Part shown: positions 22,013 to 33,049 of the stretch, piece after piece
Numbering within the stretch: the first letter of the stretch is position 1
Layout: each line of letters begins with the position of its first letter
NCBI GenBank assembly: GCA_026018925.1
Contig: JAKSZU010000008.1
Coordinates: forward strand, 12,193,626 to 12,257,625
From: Tupaia tana
Lineage: Eukaryota > Chordata > Mammalia > Scandentia > Tupaiidae
Direction: 5' to 3'
DNA length: 64,000 nucleotides
Position numbers and translations under genes: made by a program
Notes under the pieces: model-generated
Database searches by the model: none
Told to the model about the DNA's origin: nothing
Seen by the model: only the letters and a program-made list of their open reading frames with translations

Positions 22013-22575
22013 TCTTGTTTATTTACCGTAGCCAAGATCTGGATCAACCTGAGTCCATCACAGATCAGATTGAGTGATGTGTTTATACAATGGCATACTA
22101 CTGGACTGTCGGGAACGTCATGATGTAGTTTTCTGTGCAGAAATGTGTCGTGACTTTCCTGACAACCCAATATCCAGCCATAATGAGGAAGAAAATCATG
22201 TCATTTGCAGCAACATAGATGAACCTAGGGGACTTTCTGTTCAGTGAAATAAGCCAGGCACAGAGAGACAAATACCACGTGATCGCACTCATTTGTGAAC
22301 TCTAAAAAAGCTGATGTTACAGAACTAGACAATGGAATGGTGGTTTCCAGAGGCTGGGGAGGGCAAGAGGGCCGTGGGGAGAGGGAGAATTTGGTCAACA
22401 GGTACAAGTTCCAGTCAGGTAGAAGGAATAAGTTCTGGTGTCCTATAACTGAGTAGGGTGACTGTGGTCACGTTGCATTGTATGCTGGAAAGGAGGAGTG
22501 TGCCCCAATGTGATCATTACACTGTCTCTACATGCGTTGTACCCATAATAAGTACCATTGTTATGTGTCAGCTGA
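22013..22575 (+). mobile_element. L1 LINE 3' end
   Basis: Sense L1 end of ORF2 and 3' UTR: tagccaagatctggatcaac, gtgaaataagccaggcac, gaatggtggtttccagagg. A MITE splits it at 22101-22170. It overlaps the L1 at 18010-19845 in element coordinates, so it is a separate insertion or a rearranged copy. Confidence 0.85.
22101..22170. mobile_element. Mariner-type MITE nested in L1
   Basis: About 70 bp with inverted ends: right end gacaacccaa, left end ctggactgtcgg, decayed. TA lies on both sides (22099-22100 and 22171-22172), the target duplication of Tc1/mariner elements. Removing it rejoins the L1 reading catacta-tccagcc. Confidence 0.65.
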
Positions 22576-23086
22576 AAGGTTTTCAGAGGTGCTGAGGCCC
22601 TACACCTAAAACCCCAAAGAAAGGGAAATCTGTGATGCCACTTGTAACTATTTTCCAGACTGTCACATCTTGCTCTTCCTTTCGTTCAACAATGCTAGCT
22701 TACTCACCAGCACTTTTCAAGAGTGTGCTTATGTAAAAGCAGATGGAGGAGTTAAGAGACGCAGACCACAAATAACTTTGCGGCTGCTTCAGAGTAATTC
22801 AGTAGTCACCCTGCCCCTGTGTGGACAGAGCCGCTCTAATGGACAGAACTTGGGAAAGGGGACGCGGAGCAGCCAACGAATATTCCCCACAGTTCAGTTT
22901 ATTTCTGTTTGAGAGCAAAGTATTGGGAAAGTATCAATCTGTCATAGACCAATTTCTTCTTCTGTAATTGGATTTTAATGCTGGAGGATTTACCATTACT
23001 TACATTATTTGATCTTCCGTAAAAATATACATTCTTTATGTCTTATTGTCCTTCAGATTTTATCTGAAGGAAATGAACCGACTAAG
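22576..23086. other. Unassigned non-coding sequence
   Basis: No gene, RNA or repeat recognised. Confidence 0.5.
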
Positions 23087-23098
23087 GAAATATTTTTA

Positions 23099-23358
23099 GG
23101 GACCAGAAGTTGATGTAATGGCTATGTCGCTGGACTCCCAGTTCAAGTCCCGGACGTGGCTTAAACTCACGCTGGACACGTGTGCATACGTGCTCAAGAT
23201 CCTGAGAGGAGAATGGAGGAGAAGGGAATGCAGCGTGGCCATCCCCCCTGGGGGGTGATTTCTTGCTTTCTATATCTTTGCCTCTCTCTGTCTTTCTGGC
23301 GAGCGCATGCTCTCTATAGCAAAAACCTCTCAAAAAAAACAAACAAACAAACAAACAA
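23099..23358 (+). mobile_element. SINE-A
   Basis: Sense SINE-A missing a short stretch between ggactccca and gttcaagtcccgg in the anticodon-side region. Its tail is a CAAA run. gaaatattttta (23087-23098) and gaatatattttta (23359-23371) make an imperfect TSD. Confidence 0.9.
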
Positions 23359-23545
23359 GAATATATTTTTAAAATAGGACAGACTACTATAGACCAGATA
23401 ATATGGTTCCTAATTATGGAAAGGAATTTATTTGGCAAAGGTTACCATCAAGCCAATTACATCTGTTACATAAATGAGTTGATTTCACCAAGGACATAGC
23501 AGTGTATCTTTTATATGGCTAATAATCTAGAGCCATAGGAGCCCC

Positions 23546-23820
23546 TCTTTTTTTCTTTTTTCTTTTTTTTTTTTTTTAAGACAGGTATTTGCTATAGGGC
23601 ACATGCACTTGCTGGAGAGACAGAGAGACAGAAAGCAAGAAATCACCCCCCAGAGGGGATGACCACACTGCAATCCCTTCTCCTCCATTCTCCTTTCAGG
23701 ATCTTGGGCACACATGCACACATACCCAAGATGAAGTTTAAGCCACCGGGTCCTGGACTCAAACCGCAGTTGAGTATGTGGGAGTCCAGCGACATAACCA
23801 TTATACCATCTGCTGGTGCC
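23546..23820 (-). mobile_element. SINE-A/B with 9-bp TSD
   Basis: Antisense copy with a long T run at 23563-23577, catttgctatag-type end and head accatctgctggtgcc. aggagcccc flanks it at 23537-23545 and 23821-23829. Confidence 0.9.
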
Positions 23821-23829
23821 AGGAGCCCC

Positions 23830-24173
23830 CGTTGTACCTCTGCTGTTGGCCTCCATTCATCCTTCCAGGTGCAGCCCCTGCTTTAGTCTGTCCTGGTTCT
23901 GCATATATTTCCAGTGGAGGCATCTCCCTTTCCCAGAGTTCACGTCTCCCTGCTTCTCAAGGACCTGCACACCTTCACCTGCACACAGCCCACCTTCTTG
24001 TACCTGATGCTCCTATCATAAACCACCACAGACATTGATCAGTCTCTCGGGCTGGAAAGTTAGGAATGTGAAAGAGGTTTAAGAGGAAGAGTGATGTGAT
24101 GAGATGTGCACGTTCAGAGAATCAGTTCTCTCAGTTTATCTGTGTGGTATTGCATGTGCAGTGCTTAGTATTA
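23830..24173. other. Unassigned non-coding sequence
   Basis: No gene or repeat recognised. Confidence 0.45.
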
Positions 24174-24187
24174 AAAGGCCTATTGAG

Positions 24188-24457
24188 GGCCAGTTTGGCC
24201 TGAGGGTTAAGGGAACCACATCTCTCATGGCCAGCTAGTTTGGGTTCCAGATCCGGTGGCTTGAGAAACACACCAGATGTATGTGTGTGCCTGCCCAAAA
24301 TTCCAAAAGGAGAGAGAGATGGAAGAGAAGGGATTGCAGCGTGACCATTCCCCATGGTGGTAGGGAAGGGGGAGTGCTTTCTCGCCTTCCCTCTCTGTGT
24401 CTCTCTCTGGCATGTGCACCCACCCTCTGGCAAATTTAATTAATTAATTAATTAATT
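24188..24457 (+). mobile_element. SINE-D with 15-bp imperfect TSD
   Basis: Sense SINE-D: ggccagtttggcctgagggt head, gggttccagatccgg, cccaaaattccaaaagg body, ccctctggcaaatt end and a TTAA-repeat tail. aaaaggcctattgag and aaaagacctattaag flank it (24173-24187, 24458-24472). Confidence 0.9.
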
Positions 24458-24460
24458 AAA
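24434..24460 (+). repeat. (TTAA)n run
   Basis: About six TTAA units form the SINE-D tail. Confidence 0.9.
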
Positions 24461-24698
24461 AGACCTATTAAGTTAGAAAGGCAAAAGCATTTTTTACTTT
24501 ATTTAAGGGAAATTCCGGTTCTCAAAATGGGCTGGACTTTGTAAGGGAGTACAAAGACATTTATGCATTTGGCCCAGTGAATGCTATCGATAGAGGACAG
24601 AGTTCTTTCCTCCGAGCAAATACCGATGTCCCTTCCCAGACATAGCAGTCAGCCTCGATAATAAACCCCCCCATCATTTTCACTATTTAATCTTCTTT

Positions 24699-25090
24699 TA
24701 GTCCATTGTATTGCTTAATAACGGAATACCTGAAAGTGGGTGATTTATAAGAATTGAGACTTATTTAGCTCATGTTTCTGGAAGCCCCTGGTTGAGGTGC
24801 TGCTTGTGGTGGGGGCCTTCTAGTGGATGAGGGCTCTCTGCAGTGTCCTGCCACAGCATGGGGCGGCCCATAGCCAGGGCTGGCGTGTCTGCTCGTGTGT
24901 CTGCTCTTCTTAGGAACGTAACAGGAGACAGGCATGGGGGCCCCAGACTGAGGACCTCACGCAACCCCAGTCACTTCCCCCAAGCCCCACCTTTCGCACC
25001 TTACGCAGATGAAGTCTCCACCCTCTCGGCACCATCGCCATCACTCACTCAGCTCCATACATGGATTTTGGAGGGACAAGTTCAAACCAT
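24699..25090 (-). mobile_element. ERVL-MaLR solo LTR
   Basis: Antisense MaLR (MST/MLT-like) wording: tagtccattgtattgc start, gtgggtgatttataag, tctggaagcccc, tggattttggagggacaag and caaaccatacaca. A solo LTR without internal viral genes. Confidence 0.65.
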
Positions 25091-26008
25091 ACACACCCCT
25101 TCCAGGAGATGTAAAGATACAAAGTGTGCCACAGTAGTGTATGTTTCCACTTCCCGTGGATTTTCTGCTGTGCTCTCAGCGACGTGAGCAGTTATACATG
25201 CATGGGATGAAATGGCAGTGCGCCATTGTAAACTGAGGAGAGCTAATAACCATTTCATGTCTTCTGCATGGACTAGACACTGCTTTTTAAAAAAATAGTG
25301 TATGTTTCCAGTCCCTTCTGTTCCCTCATCTGGGAGATGTAAAACACACATGAATGTTAATAAAGATGCAGTTGAACTTATGTCCTTTGGAACCCAGCTC
25401 TGGTAGCACATCTTTTAGAAATCCCTTTCTCTTCTTACCCCGCAACCCTATGCTGCTTTGATGCCTTTCTTTGAAATTCTCATAGAGCTTTCTCCCCAGA
25501 CCGCGACACCAGGGACTACGCTCTGATATAATTGTGTGGTTGCCTTGCCCCGGGGGAGTGCAGCCCCGTAACAGCCAGAACTGTGCCACCCTCTGACTCT
25601 CTTCCACTGCCTTGAGCTGGGCTTACTTGGAATTTGCTAAATGAATCAAGGAAGGACTAAGAAGGAGATGCGTTCACTGTTTGCCCAGCTCCATAAACTT
25701 TATTCTTCTGCTGACGCATCCTTTGTGCTTTGATGTTCTGCAACACCAGTCTTTCAAGGCTTACCTAAAACGCTGTGAAGAGAGAAGATGTTTCTTAGGA
25801 GTGTAACGCAGAACCTTGTCAGAGGAAGGAACGCTATGACCTGCTCTTCAAGAACTGCAACAAAACCTTACGGTCTGCTCTGTAGCGGAGTTCAGTGAGA
25901 TCTAATAAAGAGGGTTACAGGGCACCTGAGAGCAGACTGAATCCCAGAAAAAGTAAAAGAAAAAGAAAAAGAAAAGTATCTATTGATGGTACTAATAAAA
26001 ATTATTTA
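25091..26008. other. Unassigned, with AAAAAG run
   Basis: No gene recognised. An AAAAAG/GAAA run lies at about 25948-25976. Confidence 0.45.
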
Positions 26009-26012
26009 TTTT

Positions 26013-26293
26013 GGGACAGCATTTGGCGTTGTGGTTACGTCCCTGGACTCCCATATGGCTGACTACAGTTTGAATCCTGGACCTGAGTAGCTTGAAACTC
26101 ATGCTGGATGCATGTGCGTGCATGTGCATGCGTGCCCCAAATCCTGGGAAAACGGAAGAGAAAAGACTGCAGTGTGGCCATCCCCCTTGGGGAATGATTT
26201 CTCACTTTCCATCTCACTGTCTCTGTCTCTGTCTCTGTCTTTGTCTCTCTCTCCGGCAAGCACATACACCCTAAGACAAAAACCTCTACCAAA
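26013..26293 (+). mobile_element. SINE-B, sense arm of an inverted pair
   Basis: Sense copy: gggacagcatttggcgttgt head, gtttgaatcctggac B box, CTCTGT-rich 3' part at 26218-26245, and ccctaagacaaaaacctct end. Confidence 0.85.
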
Positions 26294-26300
26294 AAAATTG

Positions 26301-26537
26301 CTTTTTTTAAAAAGAATTTTTTTAGAGATTTTTGCTGTAGGGTGTGTGCACTCACTGGTGAAACAGAGAGACAGCGAGTGAGAAATCACCTCCCCAGGGA
26401 GGGTGACTACTCCACAATCCCTTCGGCATGCATGCACATCAACCGGGCATGAATTTCAAGCTGCCAGGTCCAGGATTTGAACGCTGGTTGACCATATGGG
26501 AGTCTAGTGCCTGAACCATTATGCCACTTGCTGGCCT
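26301..26537 (-). mobile_element. SINE-B, antisense arm of an inverted pair
   Basis: Antisense copy beginning agagatttttgctgtaggg and ending accattatgccacttgctgg. Only a few bases separate it from the sense copy. taataaaaatta sits outside both arms (about 25993 and 26549), a possible shared TSD. Confidence 0.85.
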
Positions 26538-26665
26538 TGATACTTGATAATAAAAATTAAATGCAAATGTATCTTCTTATATACGAGCCCTTTTCCTGTC
26601 TAGCCCTTTTGTACCTGGGGATGGAAAGATAGACTTGGGGGTTGAGCGGGACTAGATTAAAAGAC

Positions 26666-26908
26666 GGGGGCCAGTCAGTTGCATGGTGGTTTAGGCAACT
26701 GGATCCCACAAGGCCAACTTTCCAGGTCATGTCCTAGACCCAGAGGTTTGAGAAACACACAGGCGCATATACATGCATGCCCAAAACCCCACAAGGAGAG
26801 AGATGGAGGGAAGGGGATTGTGGCAGACATCCCCCTTGGGGGGGTGCTTTCTCACTTTTCGTCTCTGTTTCTGAGAGACATGCCCCTTGGCAAAATTTTT
26901 TTTAAAAA
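26666..26908 (+). mobile_element. SINE-D
   Basis: Sense SINE-D: gggggccagtcagttgcatg head, ggatcccacaaggccaac, cccaaaaccccacaagg body, gccccttggcaaa end. Confidence 0.85.
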
Positions 26909-26909
26909 G

Positions 26910-27375
26910 TGATTGAAGATTTTTTAAAATAACGTACAAAATTCATTACAAATGATGAAAGTCTACCTGTAATAACTTACTTATAGCCATGTATGTTATA
27001 TGACAATATAAAACGAATTTTAATACAGTTATTCCCACAATTTTTCTACTTAAACATTCTTCATTTTCATGTGATAGATTTTTTTAAAAAACCATTATAT
27101 TTGAATACCTTTTATATGTTCTTTAATTTGGAATTATGTTTTATGTGCATTTTTATATGCAGAAACTTCCAAAAAGGTTCTCAAAAGACATGGCTTAGCA
27201 ATTTCTCAAAAGATAAAAAAAAAACACTATTAATAGAAAAAAATAGATGTCCATCATCTCAGGGAAATACAGGTTGAATTTTAATTGAGGAACTTTGCAT
27301 CACTCACATCATATTTCTGACATATAAGAGGTGGGGGATTTCAATACCAGCAGTTTTATAAAGAATTGAAGTCTT
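26910..27375. other. Unassigned AT-rich sequence
   Basis: Very AT-rich. No gene or repeat recognised. Confidence 0.45.
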
Positions 27376-27420
27376 TCGGGCCAACCTCTGTGGTGCAGGG
27401 TTAAAGAGGTGCTCTGTAGT

Positions 27421-27695
27421 GGGAACCAGCAGTTAGCGTAATGGCTATGTTGCTGGACTCCCACGTAGTCGACCGTGGTTCGCGTCCTGGACCCGGTGGC
27501 TTAAAACTCATGCCGGGCGTGTGTGCGTGCGTGCCCAAGATCCCGAGAGGAGAATGGAGGAGAAGGGATTGCGGCGTGACCATCCCCCCTGAGGGGTGAT
27601 TTCTCACTTTCTGTCTCTATGTCTCTCTCTGTCTGTCTGGCGAGCGCATGCGCCCTATAGCAAAAACCTCTCAAAAAAAAAAAAAAAAAAAAAGT
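27421..27695 (+). mobile_element. SINE-A, A2 subfamily, perfect 17-bp TSD
   Basis: Sense SINE-A with ggttcgcgtcc and ggcttaaaactcat and a long A tail. aagaggtgctctgtagt flanks it at 27404-27420 and 27696-27712, both derived from the host SINE-C. A young insertion. Confidence 0.97.
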
Positions 27696-27790
27696 AAGAG
27701 GTGCTCTGTAGTTGGGTGATTTATGTGTGTTCAGGATCCTGGCCGGTGAGGCTGGGGGTGGATTGCATTGTGAAGACCCTGATGGGAGTG

Positions 27791-27792
<2 letters not shown>

Positions 27793-27822
<30 letters not shown>
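27793..27822 (+). repeat. (TC)n microsatellite
   Basis: About 15 TC units within the SINE-C body. Confidence 0.9.
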
Positions 27823-27832
<10 letters not shown>

Positions 27833-27889
27833 GATGGCATTGTTTGTGTGTGGGACGTGATAGTTTAAAAGCCTGTTGCGGTTTTCAGT

Positions 27890-28090
27890 GAAGTGCTTTG
27901 AGATCTTGTGTTACCTCAGGTTGGGGAACAAGTTCTGCAGCCAGATGCTCTGGGTTTCATCACAGCTCTGCCACTTTGTAGTGGTGGTCTTGGCAGGCAG
28001 GCTAGCTAGCATCTCTGAGCCTTGGTTTCCTTCAGGTTGCGTGGCTCAAATAACACGATGGATATAAAGCCCTTACGTGCACAGTTGTTT
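27890..28090 (+). mobile_element. MIR SINE
   Basis: Sense MIR: cacagctctgccactttgt, catctctgagccttggtt and a caaataacacgatgg end. Confidence 0.65.
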
Positions 28091-28565
28091 CCTTGGCTCA
28101 ATCTTTATGTAAAGCATGTAATAAGATGGTTGAGTTATTTTTCAGAATTTTCATCTTCCTTATTTGAGATACTTTTTTTCAGTTGTGGATGTTCATGCAA
28201 AGCTTGGGAGTTTGGTCATTGCCCCAGGATAAATAAATATGAAGTACTCTGTTGAGGCCCATTGAGTTAGAACAAAAGCATCTAATGAATTTTAATTCTG
28301 TCCAGTCATTACTCTTTGCTATGAGATGGTTCCAAACAGAATGCATTTCAGTTTCCACATTTTAGTAAAATAAAACCAGTTCCCCAACATTACAGCTTCA
28401 GTTTCCGTTCCCATAGCATAGTAACTGCAGTGCCAGTGCCACCCTCATAGCTAGCTCTTCAGCCCACAAGCCACTCCACAGGTCGCAGGAGCTCATCATC
28501 ATCAGTGACAGGCCATGCCCCTCTGTCTAGTCTGTCAGTGATGGGTCTGTGCACTTCCGTTTCTT
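28091..28565. other. Unassigned non-coding sequence
   Basis: No gene or repeat recognised. Confidence 0.45.
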
Positions 28566-28569
28566 TCGA

Positions 28570-28795
28570 AAGTTTATTTATTTATTTTTATTCATACAGA
28601 GAGCATGTATGCATGCAGGAGAGTGTGACAGCGTATGCACCGTCAGCACAGTCTAGTCGTGCTGTGATTTCTTCCCACGTGCACATACCCTGTGTGGTTT
28701 CAGGCTGACCCAGGAATCTGAACCTGTGGTCAGCCACGTGGCTTCCAGCATTGCAGTTCACCTTGCTTCTGACCGCATCATCAGGCTGGGCTTGC
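28570..28795 (-). mobile_element. SINE-C-like, diverged
   Basis: Antisense: TTTA-rich tail side, tcatacagagagcatg, tctgaacctgtggtcagcc B-box side, catcaggctgggc head. Older and atypical. Confidence 0.6.
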
Positions 28796-28799
28796 CCGC

Positions 28800-29165
28800 A
28801 GCTTTTACTCAGTTCACACACAGACAGGGAGGGGTGTAGGTGTGTTGCCTCCCGTCTCACAGTGTTAGCTCGTGACAATTACAAAAATGGATACTTAAAA
28901 GAGGAAATTGTCTAACAAGGATGGAAATACAGCAGAGAACTGAAGAGTGACAGGCCTAGAAGTGAAAGCTGAATCAAGTGTAGATAAAAGAAATAGCTGG
29001 TTGTGGGGGCCAACACTGCTGTTGTTCTAGATCTCATGTCTAGACTCCAGGCTGCAGGCAAGAACTTAGTGAAGCTGCTTAACAGCAGACATGAAGAACG
29101 TATTCGTGGTGGAAAGGAAGAAGGTACCCCAGAGGAAGTGAGGCCACCAAATATGATAGCACAAT
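28800..29165. other. Unassigned non-coding sequence
   Basis: No gene recognised; the end may belong to the following L1. Confidence 0.4.
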
Positions 29166-29169
29166 AGAG

Positions 29170-29395
29170 TAAGATACTGGTAACAATTTAGTGTGTGTTT
29201 CAAAATAATCAGAAGAGTAGATTTTCCAATGTTCACAACACAAAGTAATGATAAATGTTAGAATTGGTGGATATGTTTAATGTTGCATATGTTTAATGTC
29301 CTGAATTGATTGTTACACATTGTATACATGTTTTGAAAAACCATACTGCACCCCCCAAAGATGCACAGCTATCGATTATAAATTAGAAAAAAAAA
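29170..29395 (+). mobile_element. L1 LINE 3' UTR end
   Basis: Sense L1 3' end: gtgtttcaaaataatcag, aatgttcacaacacaaag, acacattgtatacatg, then a 15-base A tail. Confidence 0.75.
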
Positions 29396-29601
29396 AAAAA
29401 ACTTCATGTTCAGGGAATTCTCAGAGAGAGATGTTCACAGCACTAAAAGCATAAATATTGGAAGCTGAGCCAGACTTAGAAAGGACAGTTGGTCCAAGCC
29501 TAGAGAAGCTGTTCCCCATCTCTCAGGCCGAACGGTGGTGTGAAGGCAAGTAGCATTCCAGCTCGTCTTGGTGAGATTTTACAAAGAAATGAAAATTTTG
29601 T

Positions 29602-29966
29602 TGTATGTTCATACTATCTTAAATGATAATTTCATTTTTCTTTTTTTTTTTTTTGAGAGGTTTTCGCTATAGGGCGCGTGCGCTCGCCAGACAGAGAGAG
29701 AGAGACATAGAGACAGAAAGCGAGAAATCACCCCTCAGGGGGATGGTCATGCTGCAATCCCTTCTCCTCCATTCTCCTCTCGGGATCTTGGGCACACACG
29801 CACACGCGCCCGGCGTGAGTTTTAAGCCACCGGGTCCGGGACACGAACTGCGGTCGACTACGTGGGAGTCCAGCGACATAGCCATTACGCTAACTGCTGG
29901 TTCCCGATAATTTCATTTTTCTATACATGTATGTTCATACTATCTTAAATGATAATTTCATTTTTC
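29602..29966 (+). repeat. 45-bp tandem duplication split by a SINE
   Basis: A 39-base stretch (29602-29640, starting tgtatgttcatactatc) recurs at 29928-29966. Without the SINE and one TSD, the locus is two tandem 45-bp units, each continuing tataca. Confidence 0.85.
29641..29905 (-). mobile_element. SINE-A, A2 subfamily, 16-bp TSD
   Basis: Antisense CpG-rich copy with agttttaagccaccggg and acacgaactgcgg. gataatttcatttttc flanks it at 29625-29640 and 29906-29921. Confidence 0.97.
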
Positions 29967-30209
29967 TATACATTTACAGTCAAGAATAGGAGAGTTTTAA
30001 AATTTAGACAACAGTTTTTTAAAGGTCACAAAACAACTATTTACCATTGATTAGGCATTACAAAATTTCAGCTTGTTTGGTTATTTTTACATTGAAAACT
30101 TTGCAAAGTGGAGATGCTTAGTAATGAAATACAGTCAAACAAATCCAGCTGCAGTTTTCTTTTTGTATTCCTGGGGAATTAGTCCACGTCATTTTACCAA
30201 GATTTTTCA

Positions 30210-30436
30210 GGCTGGCAGTGGTGGCACAGTGGTAACACCACTCTGGGCCTCCATAGCTCTGGTCCAGAGGCCTCCCTATAAGTGCAAGGGGTGTGCCTGT
30301 GATCCAGGCTGGCTGAGGCTGGGGGTGAATTGCATCTGGACAACCCCGTGGGGTATACCTGTATCCTCCCCCTCTCCCTCTCTCCTTCTCTTTCTGTGTC
30401 TTCTCTCACGGAAGAAATGAAGTAAGCCTAAAAAAA
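30210..30436 (+). mobile_element. SINE-C
   Basis: Sense SINE-C: ggctggcagtggtggcacag head, ggctgaggctgggggtg body, TC-rich region, tcacggaagaaatgaag tail. A close match to the family outline. Confidence 0.85.
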
Positions 30437-30439
30437 TAT

Positions 30440-31360
30440 TACCAGTATTTTCAAGTACTTTCCTTGAGTGTTAAAGGCAATGCATATAGTAATGCCTTAT
30501 TGGTTCTAGAACTTCTTAAACTTCCTAATACTTGTTACTTTTCAATTTCAAAGTCCAGAAATTAAATACTCAGAGACTCATATTTCTGTAGTGTTTTTAG
30601 TGAATTTTTTTTTTACGCAGAAGTGGGTTTCTTATTTGGTTCTTTTTATTTTAAAATGAGGCCTCACTAGTGTGCTCCACAGGCAAAAAGCCAGATCTCT
30701 GCCTGAGTAGAGCAACTTCTAAGGACAGTTCTAGTCCTTCAGGGTGAGAAAGGGAGTCTTGTTAGCTAGTTTAAGTCACCAAGATGTGGGGTACACTTTG
30801 TATGTTCTAGTGCCTATGCAGAATGTTTGATTTCAGAAACTAATTAAAATTGCCTTGAGTCATTCATCCTTACAACATATAACTATCATTTGAAACCTCG
30901 AAATGGGTTGGTTTTGAAAGATGTTAGTATAATGAGTAATACAGAGAGCCTCTGGGTTGTTTTGGATGCATCAGACCCTGTGCGCCGGTCTGCGTAAGAG
31001 AAAGGAGCCTTGCTGAGAGTCCTGAGAATGTTCCGGTGCCCTCAGCATGCCCACACGGGCACCACACCATCACGCTGTGCTCCAGGGACCTCACACCCAC
31101 ACCCATACCCATGCCTGGCTGCGTACAGTAATGAAGAGTCTTGTTTGGAGCATGTTTGTGCTTCTAAAGGCTGGTTTAATCTGTTCAGGGAATGAAGCTG
31201 TTTTAAACATAGCTCAGGATGAATCTCAGAAGGGAACCCAAAGGGCCAGCAAGCATTCCAGTCAATGAATCCTGATTTTAGGCACTGCCTTTTCCACTTT
31301 TTTTCACTAAAGTGACTTCTTAAGCCATCAGATAATAAGGAAACTAGTTTATTGTGTTCT
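30440..31360. other. Unassigned non-coding sequence
   Basis: No gene or repeat recognised. Confidence 0.45.
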
Positions 31361-31364
31361 TTTT

Positions 31365-31556
31365 AAAAGATTTATTTATTTATTTTTATTTATTATTATT
31401 ACTATTTAATTTTGTTATAGGGCGTGTGCGCTCACTAGAGAGAAAGAGAAACGAGATAGGAAAAGAGAGAGAGCAAACCACCAAGTCCAGGACTCAAACT
31501 GTGATCAGCCATGTGGGAATTCAGCGCTTTGACCACTATACCACTCGCTGGCCCCA
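31365..31556 (-). mobile_element. SINE-E
   Basis: Antisense short element: TTTA-rich tail, ttatagggcgtgtgcgctc, GA-rich linker, then straight to ccaagtccaggactcaaac and the head ccactatacc. The long family body is absent. Confidence 0.75.
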
Positions 31557-31680
31557 ATTTTATTCCTTTAGGCAAAGAGGATTCTTTTTATATACATGAA
31601 GGTATACAGAGTCTTTCACATAATGTATTTTATCCCATTCATCAACTTTACAAAAAGAAACAAAACCCAAAGTTTTCCTC

Positions 31681-31888
31681 CAAAGCATTTATTTATTCAT
31701 TTCTTCTATCAGAGAGAGAGCAGAGGGGACCCCACCAGGGTCTTCATGCCACGGTCCACCCCCAGCCTCAGCCAGCCCAGGCCACGCACACATACACATA
31801 CCCAGTGTACTCAGAGAGGCCCCAGGATGCAAACCCAGGACCTTTCCCACATGGATCTTGTTGCATTACTGTGACGCCACCACCTGGC
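31681..31888 (-). mobile_element. SINE-C
   Basis: Antisense SINE-C: tttattcatttcttctatc tail side, cccagcctcagccagccc body, gcaaacccaggacc B-box side. Confidence 0.85.
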
Positions 31889-31985
31889 GTCATTCCAGAA
31901 TGGCTTCTCCCGAGCCTAGTGAAGATGACTGTGAGAGAGGACTGAGCAAGGTGAAGGTGACAGTAAGAATCAGAAATGTTGACTG

Positions 31986-32261
31986 GGGGACCAGCAGTTA
32001 GCATAATGGCTATGTCACTGGACTTCCATGTAGTCGACCGCGGTTCGAGTCCCGGACCCAGTGGCTTAAACTCATGACGGGCGTGTGTGTGTGTGTGCCC
32101 AAGATCCCGAGAGGAGAATGGAGGAGAAGGGAATGCCGCGTGGCCATCCCCTCTGGGGGATGATTTCTCACTTTCTATCTCTCTGTCTTTCTCTGTCTTT
32201 CTGGCGAGCGCACGCACCCAATAAGAAAAAAACCTCTCCAAAAAAAGAAAAAGAAAGAAAA
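31986..32261 (+). mobile_element. SINE-A with perfect 15-bp TSD
   Basis: Sense SINE-A keeping the canonical Pol III B box ggttcgagtcc. cagaaatgttgactg flanks it at 31971-31985 and 32262-32276. One of the youngest copies. Confidence 0.97.
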
Positions 32262-32279
32262 CAGAAATGTTGACTGAGA

Positions 32280-32945
32280 GCGTGTCTTGCTAATTAAATT
32301 CTGCTTGTTATTGCTTCCATCCATAAATGGGCAGTTTCAAGAGCAGGAAAAAGGGGGGAATATAGAGCCTGAACAGGATGGCCATGGGAGAGCCCTTCTG
32401 AATCATTGGGACACAGAACACCTCCTGTCGCTTCCCAGAGACTTTAACTTCAGGCCCGGTGTAAACAACACCAGGATCCTCTCCTGGTCTCAGGTCCCAT
32501 GCCAGGCCTTCAGGATGGCTAGTTGAGGCTGCACCTGGCGGAAATAGAGCTGCCCCGTGGGCTTCCCAGCCTGGTCTCTGGGGTGCTGGGCCTGGAAGTT
32601 CGAGTCACCACTGAAGCCTGAAGCTCGTGATGCCTCCAGGAGCACACCTGCCCCACAACCCTTCGGCTCCAGCTCCTCCTCACCCACATCCAGAGTCGTG
32701 CATTTCCTCACTTAGAATTTTGTGGGTCGTGACTCGGTTCAGACTGTTCCTCCTGCCCCGAGGGCCTGCCGCTTGTCCTGCTTCACCGTTGTGGGAACCG
32801 CAGTGACCGCGACGATGGATTCTTCCCTGCCCTTCCCACTAACACATTACTCCTTCACCTGGCTTCCGGACATAACTGGCACCGAGGAACCACAGCACCT
32901 GCTGTTTGGGGTGCCCACCATGTGGAAGGCCCTTGTGAGCATGGT
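32280..32945. other. Unassigned, locally GC-rich sequence
   Basis: A minus-strand frame at 32490-32711 (73 codons) has a plausible residue mix but no recognised family. It is too weak to call. Confidence 0.35.
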
Positions 32946-32949
32946 CCCA

Positions 32950-33010
32950 GCCCACTGCACGGCAGACTCTGATTGGTGAGGGTACTGGACTGCCTTGCCC
33001 AGGGCATAGC
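32950..33010 (-). mobile_element. MIR fragment
   Basis: Antisense MIR: ttgcccagggcatagctag and a gtggcatctggg continuation. Confidence 0.45.
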
Positions 33011-33049
33011 TAGTACATGGTGGCATCTGGGTCAGAACACTTCCTCGTT

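Larger units (their letters stand above)
27378..27823 (+). mobile_element. SINE-C split by SINE-A
   Basis: Sense SINE-C: ggccaacctctgtggtgcag head on the left and ggctgggggtggattgc body plus a TC run (27793-27822) on the right. The SINE-A at 27421-27695 splits it within the head. Confidence 0.85.

Noticed and set aside
24699..25090. A possible endogenous retrovirus with genes
   Set aside because: Only LTR-type sequence is present. No gag, pol or env remnants flank it.
32490..32711. A 73-codon minus-strand frame with plausible residues
   Set aside because: Short, GC-rich, no family resemblance and no clear splice sites.
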